Assembly (NCBI RefSeq): GCF_002288925.2
Contig: NW_022098067.1
Coordinates: 3,332,886 to 3,396,885 of the forward strand
Source: Delphinapterus leucas
Taxonomy: Eukaryota; Chordata; Mammalia; Artiodactyla; Monodontidae
Reading direction: 5' to 3'
Length of the DNA: 64,000 bases
The notes below the pieces were generated by a model. The model searched no databases and was not told the origin of the DNA. It was given only the letters and a program-made list of their open reading frames with translations. Shown here piece by piece: positions 36,281-49,363 of this stretch (positions are counted from its first letter, which is position 1; every line of letters starts with the position of its first letter). Made by a program: the position numbers and the translations under genes.

Positions 36281-39239
36281 ATCAAGGACTAAATCTTTGG
36301 AAGCTGGATTCTATTTTCAAATATGACACCAAAATTGAATCAAAGTTAGAAGATCTAGAGACCATGAAGTCAGTGAAACACATTGAGAAAAGGAGTACAG
36401 ATATTAAAATTGAATATTTCATTGATTTCTGAAAAAATGGAGCTGTAGGTCACATGTGTGCCTGTGTGTCTTTTGGCTGTTTAAAGAAAGAGCTTGGCTA
36501 GACAGTTTCTTTGGGATTTCTGACTTTTCCTTTACCTATAACTATTTCCCATAGTTATTTATGAGCCATGGGCTCCTGTGCTTGATAAAATATATTAAAA
36601 TAATCAAAGCAAAAATAATCTAGACCTAGAGTCAGTCACACTTGGGATTTTAGTTTGCTTGGGATATTTTACATCTACAGACACCTTCCTGCCTTGACCA
36701 TTTCTGCCTTCTCTTGCTATATTCCTACTTTTTGTGTTTTCAGCTTTCTCCAATTTAGCCAGAACTGAAATTGTGTAAGCTTCATTTCAAGAACTTGAGG
36801 TCCAGATCTCTGGCTGTTTATGACTTGCAGAAGTCCTTAACCCTTAGCCGGTTCATCTGCAGTCTGAGCTACTGCCCAGTTTGACTGCTGACCAGCTTTA
36901 TTCATCTGCTCTTCAGGTCTAGAATATAAAAGTGAGATTGGATTTTTATGCTTACATCAAACAATAGAAAAGTCTCCTGCTACTTCTGAATTCAGGTGAA
37001 GAATTTTTGAAGTCATTTCTTCTCGTAGTGCACAACTTGATATGTAGCACAGCTGGAGTAGCATAGATTTTGTTTATTGTCTGATGGCTGAGTCTACAAA
37101 GGTAAGTATGTTTTATGGTCAGTAAGCAAATTTATTTTTTACATAAAGTGTATACAAAGGAGCATAAATTTTCACGATTCCTTAAAATTATATTTTGTAA
37201 GAAATGTGTAGGTGATGAGACGCTATTTTAAAGTAGGTTAAATTTTTTCTTGATATTTTAAGATTGCTCTGAGTTTTTAAATGATTTCTTATCATTTGAA
37301 ATCTTTGCTAATAAAATGTTACAAAGCTACAAGTTTTCTATGTCTAATGCTTTATACTATTTGAAGATACTCTGTCTTAAAAATGAAGAGCTACATTTAT
37401 GAAATATCCCATTATAGTTAAGCATAAAAAATCCTCATTACCCTTGACCATACATTTTTTGTATTCCTGGCTGTAACACCAAGACAGGTGTTTAGGGACA
37501 AGATCTTTCTCTCAGTGTTTACTCAGCATTTGTTTGCCCAGTAACCTCTCTGTGGCTCTTCATATACTTCTGCCCTCCATGACAATTCAGTTCATGTTAA
37601 CATTTAATGAAACTTCTCTGCTTTCACTAAACTATAGGTGATTTTGCTTTCTTCCAATTTTGTTTTGATTGAGACATTTGTGTTGGGGATTTCCCATTCT
37701 TTCAAGTACCCTAATGTATTTCTGTACAGAGCAGATTTATTTTTGAATAGTTATTTAATAATACCATTTATATTGTAAAGCTAAGAAAACATGAAATGAA
37801 AAAGATGGGAAAGAAAACTAAGAAAAGAGTAAAGGAGCAAAAAAGGAAGAATTAATCTGTAACAATATATAGCTATCTATTAGGACAGAAAACCAGTGTG
37901 GGAGACCAAAAAATAATGGTGTTGGAGAGTGATGCTTAGTTCCAACCCCTTGGCCTCTCATGAGGAAGGACTCTCTAGGGTAATCCTGACCTGTCTCCCT
38001 ATGCCTTTTTGTCTCTACTCCCTGGGATAGAGGTATATTTAGGTGACTGATGAATTTGAGAAAATGAATTGTTTATTCTTGCCCATTGCCAACTGCATTT
38101 GCTTTGCGTCTACATGACATTAGTTTTAGAGGCACAGCCCTTTTGGAGAAACTCTGGGGTATTTCAGCATGGTTAATGACTAGATGGATAAACTTAATTC
38201 TGGAGTACAGCATTAAGAAGCCACTGTTGCCATAGAACTAAGCCAAGCTCTTCAAACAGTCTTACCTGTTATGAAGCTGGCATTTTGATTTCCATTTTTG
38301 TGATTCCTGCTTCTCTCTCTCCATTATTTCTATATTTGCCAAGAAAATAGGGAAGTTTCTTATTGATTATAGAACTCCAAAAGTAAACAGTGGAGTGTAT
38401 TATGGGGAGTTTTTGACTTCCATCTAAACTTTCTTAGTTGGATGGTAGAGCCTGTCAATGGGAACTGCCCAGTCCCACCCCTCCCACCCCCCCACACACA
38501 CACTGTAAGTGAATTGTCCCATTCGGCCTTGTTGGAGAGACAGTGATTCCAATGCTATGTTTTGTATCACGTGATCTAACCCCTTGACAACACACAACTA
38601 GACTGTTTTGGCTTTAATCTTGAAGCCAGGTTTGGGAATCTGCCCTGACATAGGTAATAGTCAACTATCAGAGGATATCTTTAAGAAGTTCTCTACTTTA
38701 TAATAAACTAATATAGAACTAAAATAAAGGAAAGTTCTAAATCCCAGATTTTCATATTTATTATTTGCTCATTATACAACAGGTTTTACAAAATATATAA
38801 CCCTCTAGAAATTACAAAGTTTATATAGGTTAAAAACACTGGCCTTCAAGATTTATAGAAATTCTTATAAGTTATATTAACAACTAACAAATATTGTTAA
38901 TATTAGGCACTCACGATGTTTTATGAAAGAAACATTGCTTTTCAAAATATTGTTTACTTTGTTTTTTTAGAGATGATGTTATGAATTTATACTTTTGTCC
39001 TCTTTGATCCAATCACACCATATGCCACAGTTTCATTTTATAAGCTCCTAGAATTTTGGATGTATTTCCAATAGAAAAATGGAATTTGGGATTAACTTCT
39101 GTTGCTACTGAGCACTGCTAATCTATCTAGAGTAAATATGTTCAATTTTCATATGTAATAAAACAGATTGTAGGAAAAAGAATGTTAGGAGACATAATTC
39201 ATAATTTTAAGAATGAAGCATTAATGTAAAAGAAAAATA
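36281..39239. other. Repeat-poor single-copy block
   Basis: Nearly 3 kb with no recognisable young or old transposon. It includes a candidate TATA-type promoter and a possible short first exon at 36925-37107, listed separately. Otherwise no gene seen. Confidence 0.4.
36925..37107 (+). promoter_or_regulatory. Candidate TATA promoter and short first exon (weak)
   Basis: TATAAAAG lies at 36925-36932. About 150 bp downstream, ATGGCTGAGTCTACAAAG (37084-37101) runs straight into a consensus splice donor, GTAAGT (37102-37107). A transcript starting near 36955 would give a ~147-nt first exon encoding six residues (MAESTK) before the intron. A short upstream ATG-TAG is present in the leader. Each signal occurs by chance at this sequence length, and no downstream exon was recognised, so this is only a candidate. 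I cannot name a gene. Confidence 0.2.
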
Positions 39240-39410
39240 GCTATTTATTGACCCATTCACCAAATATTTATAAAGCAACTTTTACATGAGAGTGTTAAGC
39301 CATCTGCTAGGCATAGAGCCATGAACATGATAGAAAAGGATACTCTTCCTATTCCACTTTAGTGGCAAGATATAAAAGATGGATAAATACCTAACAATAT
39401 TTTTTTTAAA
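39240..39410 (-). mobile_element. L2 3' end, minus strand
   Basis: CCAAATATTTATAAAGCAAC, then ATCTGCTAGGCATAGAGCC and ATGAACATGATAGAAAAGG, match the complement of the L2 3' region (ATTTATTGAGCACCTACT... order). It is decayed and non-coding. Confidence 0.55.
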
Positions 39411-42335
39411 TACCATCCAATAATATATACATATGGACACTCAGGTATGGAAATTAACTTGGTGACTACAGAGTCTTAAGGATAATTAATTCAAGAGAAT
39501 ACTTATTTGGCCTTAAAGTTTCAACTATTTGTCTTTAAAGCTGAAACCCAACGTTTAGATAGAAACTCTGAGACAGAGCTATGTCTATTAGAATCAAGTA
39601 CCATCTTGCTTTCTTTTAGGAGGGCCTCATCTTCTGCTACCCCATTTACCTTTCTGGTTATTGATTTAGTCATTCAGCCTATACCTTGCCATCTTACCCA
39701 TTGGACTTTCTGTCCTTTGTTTGATATCTGCTGTTTAACTCTGGTTTTGGCCCTGGACTCTGCCGTGGCCATGTCTGTATTTATTTGCTGCTGACTCAGT
39801 GCTGGTCTCCTGTGCCCTTGACTTCTGCCTTTCTGTGTTCACCTTCGAGCTTTTAAGTAATAATTACTATGGATAAGTTTTGGATATAACCACTATACCA
39901 TCTTAATTTCAGCTCACTTCACCTGTGTCTTATCCCTTTAACAATAAATAAAGAAACTGTCACTTGTTTAGAACAAGATCTGAAAGCTATTAAATTGTTT
40001 AATGTTAGCTTATTGATATTGTAATTATGTGTAAATTTTAGGAAAATAATCTTTTGTGTTTGAGCTGCAATAGACTTTTGTTAACACAAAGCTCTCTGGC
40101 CAACTTGAAGTTAAGAGTTTAAAGCAATGGATATTTGAGTTTGTTTGTTTGTTTGTTTGTTTTTTTGAAAAATGACTTAAGTGAGATCAAAAGCCAGCTT
40201 CACTAAATACCCATAGATTATACCATATATATTTTAGAATATTTGGTTTGAGAAGTAGATGTTGAAATTGAATGATTTGCTGACTTAGCCCTTCCTGCAC
40301 TCCCGTTTGGATCATTTAGGATTTTCAGGGGGTTTTGTTTTGTTTTTTGTTATTAGTTTTTTCAATTAAATTCCACAGCTATTCTTTCCAAAAAGAAATG
40401 TTGTAAATGTAAGGACTAAAGGAAAAAGAATATATTTTTTTTCCAAGAAGATAGTTTTCACAAAACTTGACATCCTGAAAAACAGACTTTTCTGTGTTGT
40501 TTATAAGATGTTGTTCTTTGGGCCAAAAAGTCAGATGCTAATAAATGAGCCAGATTGTCCCCAGTGCCCAAGTCACTCTGAAAACTCAGCATAGCCAGCT
40601 GGGTTCAGCCAGCCTTGATGAACACAGGAGGAGTCCCCTGTGGTGAAAGGGAGCAGGGAATTGAGAACAAAGAAGTGAAAGGTTGGTTTTCAGTCTTATG
40701 AGTCAAATCTCCTTGATACACTGGTGTCACTGAAGAGAAAAAATATGAATGAATAGTATAATTGCTCTTAACCAGTTATACTAATATCAGGACCACAGTA
40801 AACAAACAAAAAAGTGGATGCCTAAATTAGACAAGCAAATACAGTTTAAACAGAATTTAGAATTTGAAAGGAGGAAAAGAAAATGACAATAAAAAACTAA
40901 AAAACTAAAACAAAGGGTAAAATGAAAGCTTTCCAACCTTCATATTTAATTCTTAAGGCAAGAGTTAACAAATCTAAATTGAACCAAGAAACATAAATAT
41001 ATTAACACCATGTCAAAGCTAGGACTATTCTAACCTTTTATTTTTCTACAAGAATGCAAATGGGAGATAAGTTTAATCTTCCCTATTTTGGTAAACAAAT
41101 CTGGGGAGAAAATAGATTAACTGAGAAAGTAAATGTTTGTGAACTCATGCGTCCATTAAAGTATATATAATGGGTAATTAGCACCCCTGAAGTGTTCCAA
41201 ATGCCACTTATTTAGTGACTATTCTCTGACAAGATGAAATTCGCACGGAACTGCTTTCTTCCTGTTGGAAAATAAAAAATGGAATCCATGCTCTTAACAG
41301 CCAGGCTAGGAATGGGGGGAGTGCTGAGTAGCAGAACCAGATTGAAAAACCTTGGATATTTCAAAGTAAAGCTAATGAAACACAATTCTGAGCTAAGCAC
41401 ACCTACAGGCTTGAATTTATAGCTTTGCACAAAAAGTGAATCTTTGTGAAGAAGCTAGCAACAATAAACTTACTTGCATTTTTTCTCTCATGTTGGTCAC
41501 AAAGTGATGACTGTAGCTGTTTGTTTGACAAGGCTAATTAGTGCCTTTGATTCCACAGTTTGCCTGAAGTTTTGCTCCTAGTAGCTTTCCCTTTCACTCG
41601 ACCCTGCTGTGATGGTAACATAGCAACTGTTAATTTTAAATATATTGCTCTCTATCAATGGATAGCACACTACATTTTTTTAAGTCTATTTCCAGCCTGA
41701 CCATCCCCCTTACCTGCACACCACAGGCCACATCAGGGAAGTTCTGCAAAATTAAATTTCATACACAGAACTACATAGATGTAGCATAAATAAAATACTT
41801 AATAGAAAATAAAGTGATCAAATATCTAACAGACAGTGTTTTTATATGTTCTTTCCTGGTTTAAATCAGCAATTTTTATTATGTATCCACTGATGTAGAG
41901 GACTTTATGGGTTAGAGATCTCTTTAGAGATGAGAACTTTGTAATAAAGTAAAAGACATTTTACACCCTCAGAGAGTTTATTTTCTAACATGGCAATAGA
42001 ATAATGATATTAACAGGAACTACAGAAACATTGTCTCCTTGTGGGTATTTGGTATCTAAGTCCTTTCCCAGCCAACAGATTAATTGCTCTTCTTCAAGAA
42101 GGGAAAAAATGAGAATGATTAAATGTACAAGTAAATATGAGGGGCCGCATTAATGAAATGTTTCAGAGTAAGTGCAGCCGAGTTGCTAATTTTCCCTTAT
42201 CTTGGAAATAATGTGACAGCAAAATGACATTGATGACTACTGAAAAAAAGTCAGCTTAATATCAATATTATAGTTGTTCCATTACTGCAACAGCAAAGTC
42301 ATGAGCTTTTTTCTCTATATCTCTGAACTTATAAA
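39411..42335. other. Single-copy sequence with a GTTT microsatellite
   Basis: No gene or transposon identified. A GTTT tetranucleotide run occupies about 40139-40162. A 95-residue plus-strand frame (39507-39794) has no recognisable domain or splice context. No L1 or SINE inserted here. Confidence 0.4.
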
Positions 42336-42346
42336 AATAATACCCT

Positions 42347-42550
42347 GGGGCTTCCTTGGTGGCACAGTGGTTGAGGGTCCGCCTGCTGATGCAGGGGACA
42401 CAGGTTTGTGCCCCGGTCCGGGAAGATCCCACATGCCGTGGAGCGGCTGAACCCATGAGCCATGGCGCTGAGCCTGCTCATCCAGAGCCTGTGCTCTGCA
42501 ATGAGAGAGGCCACAACAATGAGAGGCCTGCATAACACAAAAAATAAATA
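42347..42550 (+). mobile_element. CHR-type SINE, plus strand
   Basis: Starts GGGGCTTCCTTGGTGGCACA and includes the tRNA-like B-box area (ACAGGTTTGTGCCCCGG). Its tail, AAAAAATAAATAAATAATAA, runs into the target sequence. The left target copy AATAATACCCT is at 42336-42346, and the matching copy after the tail is at 42551-42564 (with a 3-bp difference). L1 D begins 17 bases after the SINE tail, having inserted into the same target. Confidence 0.92.
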
Positions 42551-42567
42551 AATAATAACACCCTTTC
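42551..42567. repeat. Target-site duplication of L1 D, left copy
   Basis: Seventeen bases, AATAATAACACCCTTTC, match AATAATAATACCCTTTC at 49864-49880 with one difference. They bracket L1 D. The same AATAAT..CCCT core also precedes the CHR SINE at 42336. Confidence 0.85.
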
Positions 42568-44489
42568 GGAGGAGCTTCAAGATGGCAGAAGAGTAAGGCA
42601 CAGAGATCATCTTCCTCCCCACAAATACATCAGAAATACATTTACATGTGGAACAACTCCTACAGAAAAACCTGCTGAATGCTGGCAGAATACCTCAGAC
42701 CTCCCAAAAGGCAAGAAACTCCCCACATAGGGCAAAAAAAAATAATAATAATAAAAAACAGAGACAAAAGAATAGGGATGGGAACTGCACCAGTGGGAGG
42801 GAGCCATGAAGCAGGAAAGGTTTCCACACACTAGGAAGCCCCTTCATGGGCAGAGACTGTGGGTGGCGGAGGGGGGGGGAAGCTTTGGTGCCACGGAGGA
42901 GAGCACAGCAACAGGGGTGCGGAGGGCAAAGCAGAGAGATTCCCGCACAGAGGACCAGTGCCGACCAGCACTCACCAGCCCTAGAGGCTTGGCTGCTCAC
43001 CCGCCTGGGCAGGCAGGGCAGGGAGCTGAGGCTCAGGCTTCAGTCAGATTGCAGGGAGAGGACTGGGGTTGGCTACGTGAACACAGTCTGAAGGGGGCTA
43101 GTGTGCTACAGCTGGCCAAGAGGGAGTCCAGGAAAGTCTGGAGCTGCTGAAGAGACAAGAGACTTTTTCTTGGCTCTTTGTTTCCTGGTGCATGTGGAGA
43201 GGGGATTCAGAGTGCCGCTTAAAGGAGCTCCAGAGATGGGCGAAAGCCACAACTATCAGCGCGGAACACAGAGACGGGCATGAGATGCTAAGGCTACTGA
43301 TGTCACCACCAAGAAACCTGTGTGCCAGCACAGGTCACTCTCCACACATCCCACCACTGCCAGGGTCCCATGATCCAGGGACAACTACCCCGGGAGAATG
43401 CACGGTGCACCTCAGGCTGGTGCAACATCATGCTGGCCTCTGCCACCGCAGGCTAGCTCTGCATCCGTACCCCTCCTTCTACCAGGCCTGAGTGAGCCAG
43501 AGCCCCCAAATCAGTTGCTCATTTAACCCCGTCCTGTCTGAGCGATGAACAAATGCCCTCAGGCGACCTACACGCAGAGGCAGAGCCAAATGCAAAGCTG
43601 AAACCTGGGAGCTCTGTGAACAAAGAAGAGAAGGGGAACTTTCTCCCAGCAGCCTCAGGATCAGAGGATTAAATCATCACAATCAACTTGATATACTCTG
43701 CACCTGTGGAATACTTGAATAGACAACAAATCATCCCAAATTGTAGAGGTGGACTTTGGGAGTAACGATATATATACATTTTTTCCCTTTTTCTCTTTCT
43801 GTTAGTGTGTATGTGTATGCTTCTGTGTGTGATATTGTCTGTATAGCTTTGCTTTTACCATTTGTCCTAGGGTTCATTTTGTCCACTTTTTTTTTTACAA
43901 AAATATTATTTCTTAATAATTATTTTTTATCTTAATAACTTTATTTAATTTTATCTTCTTCCTTTCTTTCCTTTTTCTCCCTTTTATTCTGAGCTGCATG
44001 GAGGACAGGCTCTTGGTGCTACAGCCAGGCGTCAGGGCTGTGTCACTGAGGAGGGAGAGCCAAGCTCAGGACACTTGTCCACAAGAGGCGTCCCAGATCC
44101 ATGTAATATCAAATGGAGAAAATCTCCCAGAGAACTCTTTCTCAATGCCTAGACCCAACTCAACTCAACGACCAGCAAGCTCGAGTGCTGGACACCCTAT
44201 GCCAAACAGCTAGCAAAACAGGAACACAACCCCATCCACTAGCACAGAGGCTGCCTAAAATCATAATAAGGCCACAGACACCATAAAACACACCATCAGA
44301 CTTGGGCCTGCCCAAAGAAAGACAAGTTCCATGCTCATCCACCAGAACACAGGCACTAGACTCCTCCACCAGGAAGCGTACACAACCCACTGAACGAAAT
44401 TTAACCATTGGGGACAAACACCAAAAACAATGGAACTTACGAACATGCAGCCTGAAAAAAGGAAACCAAAACACAGTAAGTTAAAAAAA

Positions 44490-45378
44490 ATACAAAGACA
44501 AACAAACACACAAAAGATTAAGGAGCAAGGTAAAAACCCACCAGACCTAACAAATGAAGAGGAAATAGGCAGTCTATCTGAAAAAGAACTCAGAATAATG
44601 ATACTAAAGATGATAAAAAATCTTGGAAATAGAATGGAGAAAATACAAGAAACAAGGACCTAAACAATGTTTAACAAAGACCTAGAAGAACTAAAGAGCA
44701 AACAAACAGTGATAAACAACACAATAAATGAATTTAAAAATTCTCTAGAAGGGATCAAAAGCAGAATAACTGAGGCAGAAGAACGGATAAGTGACCTGGA
44801 AGATAAAACAGTGGAAATAGCTACTGCAGAGCAGAATAAAGAGAAAAGAAAGAAAAGAATTGAGGACAGTCTCAGAGACCACTGGGACATTATTCACATT
44901 ATAGGGGTCCCAGAAGAAGAAGAGAAAAAGAATGAGACTGAGAAAATATTTGAAGAGATTATAGTTGAAAACTTTCCTAATACGGGAAAGGAAATAGTTA
45001 ACCAATTCCAGGAAGCACAGAGAGTCCCATACAGGATAAATCCAAGGAGAAACACACCAAGACACATATTAATCAAGCTATCAAAAATTAAATACAAACA
45101 ACTAATATTAAAAGCAGCAAGGGCAAACAAATAATACGTAAGGGAATCCCCATAAGATTAACAGCTGATCTTTCAGCAGAAATTCTGCAAGCCAGAAAGG
45201 AGTGGCAGGACATATTTAAGGTGATGAAGGAGAAAAACCAACAACCAAGATTACTCTACCCAGCAAGGATCTCATTCAGATTTGATGGAGAAAGTAAATG
45301 TTTACAGGCAAGCAAAAGCTAAGAGAATTCAGCACCACCAAACCAACTTTACAACACATGCTAAAGGAACTTCTCTAG
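44490..45378 (+). pseudogene. ORF1: L1 ORF1 (D), start lost, split by in-frame TAA-ACA-ATG
   Basis: The usual start is ATA here (44490-44492). The same frame is open upstream from an ATG at 44430. The first piece ends at TAA 44661-44663, followed by ACA and ATG at 44667. This second frame, in the same phase, is open for 155 codons to 45134 and covers the coiled coil (NSLEGIKSRITEAEERISDL) and the start of the RNA-binding domain (EKIFEEIIVENFPNTGKEI). It then stops, and the remainder to the normal TAG (45376-45378) lies in another frame. Insertion AGGACCTAAACAATG is identical in copy E. Confidence 0.88.
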
Positions 45379-48290
45379 GTAAGAAACACAAGAGAAGGAA
45401 AAGACCTACAATAATGAACCCAAAACAATTAAGAAAATGGTAACAGGAGCATACATATCGATAATTACCTTAAATGTAAATGAATTAAATGCTCCAACAA
45501 AAAGACATAGACTGGCTGAATGGATACAAAAACCAGACCCATATATATGCTGTCTACAAGAGACCCACTTCAGACCTAGGGACACATACAGACTGAAAGT
45601 GAAAAGATGGAAAAAGATGTTCCATGCAAATGAAAATCACAAGAAAGCTGGAGTAGCAATTCTCATATCAGACAAAATAGAGTTTAAAACAAAGACAGTT
45701 ACAAGAGACAAAGAAGGACACTACGTAATGATCAAGGGAAAAATCCAAGAAGAATATATAACAATTGTAAATATTTATGAACCAAACATAGGAGCACCTC
45801 AATACATAAGGAAAATACTAACAGCCATAAAAAAGGAAATCAATAGTAACACAATCATAGTAGGGGACTTTAACACTCCACTTCCACCAATGGACAGATC
45901 ATCCAAAATGAAAATAAATAAGGAAGCACAAACTTTAAATGATACATTAAACATGAAGGGCTTAATTGATATTTATAGGACATTCCATCCAAAACAACAG
46001 AATACACATTCTTAACAGAATACACATTCTTCTGGTCATGGAACCTTCTCCAGGATAGATCATACCTTGGGTCACAAATCAAGCCTTGGTAAATTTAAGA
46101 AAATTGAAATCATATCAAGTATCTTTTCTGACAACAATGCTATGAGACTAGACATCAATTACAGGAAAAAACCTGTAACAAATACAAACACATGAGGCTA
46201 AACCACACATTACTTAATAACCACGAGATCACTGAAGAAATCAAAGAGGAGTTCAAAAAATACCTAGAAACAAATGACAATGAAAACACAACAACACAAA
46301 CCCTATGGGATGCAACAAAAGCAGTTCTAAGCGGAAAGTACCTAGCATTACAATCTTACCTTAAGAAACAAGGAACATCTCAAATAAACAACCAAACCTT
46401 ACACCTTAAGCAATTAGAGAAAGAAGAACAAAAGATCCCCAAATTTAGCAAATGAAAGAAATAAGAAAGATCAGATCAGAAATAAATGAAAAAGAAATGA
46501 AGGAAACGATAGCAAAGATCAATAAAACTAAAAGCTAGTTCTTTGAGAAGATAAACAAAATTAATAAACCATTAGCCAGACTCATCAAGAAAAAAAGAGA
46601 GAAGACTCAAATCAATAGAATTAGAAACGAAAAAGGAGGAGTAACAACTGACACTGCAGAAATACAAAGGCTCATGAGAGATTACTACAAGCAACTCTAT
46701 GCCAATAAAATGGACAACCTGGTAGAAATGGACAAATTCTTAGAAATGCACAACGTTCTGAGACTGAACCAGGGAGAAATAGAAAATATGAAAAGATCAG
46801 TAACAAGCACTGAAATTGAAACTGTGATTAAAAATCTTCCAACAGAAAAAAGTCCAGGACAAGATGGCTTCACAGGCAAATTCTATCAAGCATTTAGGAA
46901 AGAGCTAACACCTATCCTTCTCAAACTCTTCCAAAATTAGTAGAGGGAGGAACACTCCCAAACTCATTCTACAAGGCTGCCATCACCCTGATACCAAAAC
47001 CAGACAAAGACACCACAAAGAAAGAAAACTACAGGCCAATATCACTGATGAACATAGAAGCATAAATCCTCAAGAAATTACTAGCAAACAGAAACCAACA
47101 GCACATTAAAAGGATCACACACTATGATCAAGTGGGGTTTATCCCATGAATTAAAGGATTCTTCAATATACACAAATTAATCAATGTGATACACCATATT
47201 AACCAACTGAAGGAGAAAAACCTTATGATCATCTCAATAGATGCAGAGAAAGCTTTTGACAAAATTCAACACCCATTTATGAAAAAAACCCTTCAGAAGG
47301 TAGGCATAGAGGGAACTTTCCTCAACATATAAAAGGCTATATATGACAAACCCTCAGCCAACATCATCCTCAATGGTGAAAAACTGAAACTATTTCCACT
47401 AAGATCAGGAACAAGACAAGGTTGCCCGCTTTCACCACTATTATTCAAAATAGTTTTGGAAGTTTTACCCACAGCAGTTAGACAAGAAAAAGAAATAAAA
47501 GTAATCCAAATAGGAAAAGAAGAAGCAAAGCTGTCACTGTTTGCAGATGAGATGATGCTATACATAGAGAATCCTAAAGATGCTACCAGAAAACTACTAC
47601 AGATAATCAATGAATCTGGTAAAGTAGCAGGACACAAAATTAATGCACAGAAATCTCTTGCATTCCTATACAGTACTGATGAAAAATCTGAAAGTGAAAT
47701 TAAGGAAACACTCCCACTTACCATTGCAACAAAAAGAATAAAATATCTAGGAATAAACCTACCTAAGGAGGCAAAAGACATGTATGCAGAAAATTATAAG
47801 ACACTGGTGAAATAAATTAAAGATTAAACAAATAGATGGAGAGATATACCATATTATTGGATTAGAAGACTCAACGTTTTGAAAATGACTATACTACCCA
47901 AAGCAATCTACAAATTCAATGCAATCCCTATGAAACTACCAATGGCATTTTTCTGAGAACTAAAACAAAATATTTAACAATTTGTGTGGCAACACAAAAG
48001 ACCACGAATAGCCAAAGCAATCTTGAGAAAGAAAAATGGAGCTGGAGGAATCAGGCTCCATGACTTCAGACTATACTACAAAGCTACAGTAATCAAGACA
48101 GTATGGTACTGGCACAAAAACAGAAAGATAGACCAATTGGACAGGATAGAAAGCCCAGAGATAAACACACACAGAGATGGTCACCTTATCTTTGATAAAG
48201 GAGGTCAGAATAAACAATGGAGAAAAGACAGCCACTTCAATAAGTGTTGCTGGGAAAACTGGACAGCTACATGTAAAAGAATGAAATTAA

Positions 48291-48498
48291 GGGCTTCCCT
48301 TGTGGCGCAGTGGTTGAGAGTCCGCCTGCTGATGCATGGGACATGGGTTCATGCCCAGTCTGGGAAGATCCCACATGCCACGGAGTGGCTGAGCCCATGA
48401 GCCATGGCCGCTGAGCCTGTGTGTCCGGAGCCTATGCTCCACAACGGGAGAGGCCACAACAGTGAGAGGCCAGTGTACTGCAAAAAAAAAAAAAAAAA
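48291..48498 (+). mobile_element. CHR-type SINE inside ORF2 of L1 D
   Basis: Starts GGGCTTCCCTTGTGGCGCAG and ends in an A-run of about 19 bases (48482-48500). It is flanked by AATGAAATTAA at 48280-48290 and 48499-48509. It is full length and keeps several CpG-derived sites. It inserted after L1 D was already in place, so it gives D a minimum age relative to CHR activity. Confidence 0.95.
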
Positions 48499-49319
48499 AA
48501 TGAAATTAACATACTCCCTAACACCATACACAAAAATAAACTCAAAATGGATTAAAGATCTAAATGTAAGGTCAGACACCATCAAACTCTTAGAGGAAAA
48601 CATAGTCAGAACACTCTATGTCATAAATTCCAGCAATTTTCTTTTTGAACCACCTCTTAGAGAAATGGAAATAAAAACAAAAATAAACAAATGATACCTA
48701 ATGAAACTTAAAAGCGTTTGCACATCAAAGGAAACCATAAAGAACATGAAAAGACACCCTCAGAATGGGAGAAAATATTTGCAGATGAAGCTACTGACAA
48801 AGGATTAATCTCCCAAACTACAAGCAACTCATGCAGCTCAATATCAAAAAAACAAAAACTCAATCCAAAAATGGTCAGAAAACCTAAATAGACATTTATC
48901 CAAAGAAGATATACAGATTGCCAACAAACACATGAAAGAATGCTCAACATCATTAATCATTAGAGAAATGCAAATCTAAACTACAATGAGATATCATCTC
49001 ACACCGGTCAGAATGGCCATCATCAGAAAATCTGCAAACAATAAATTCTGGAGAGGGTGTGGAGAAAATGGAACCCTCTTGCACTGTTAGTGGGGATCTA
49101 GATACAGCCACTATGGAGAACAGTATGGAGGTTCCTTAGAATACTAAAAATAGAACTACCATACGACCCAGCAATCCCACTTCTGGGCATATACCCTTGA
49201 GAAAACCATAATTCAACAAGAGTCATGTACCAAAATGTTCATTGCAGCTCTATTTACAGTAGCCAGGACATGGAATCAACCTAAGTGTCCATCAACAGAT
49301 GAATGGATAAAGAAGATGT

Positions 49320-49322
<3 letters not shown>

Positions 49323-49361
<39 letters not shown>
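49323..49361. repeat. AT dinucleotide microsatellite
   Basis: About 19 AT/TA units expanded from the short ATATATA natural to this point of L1 ORF2 (between GAAGATGTGGCA and ATGGAATATTAC). The same site is expanded in copy E (32797-32819). Confidence 0.9.

Positions 49362-49363
<2 letters not shown>

Noticed and set aside
39507..39794. 95-residue plus-strand open frame rich in Leu, Ser and Cys
   Set aside because: No known domain and no exon signals; treated as chance.
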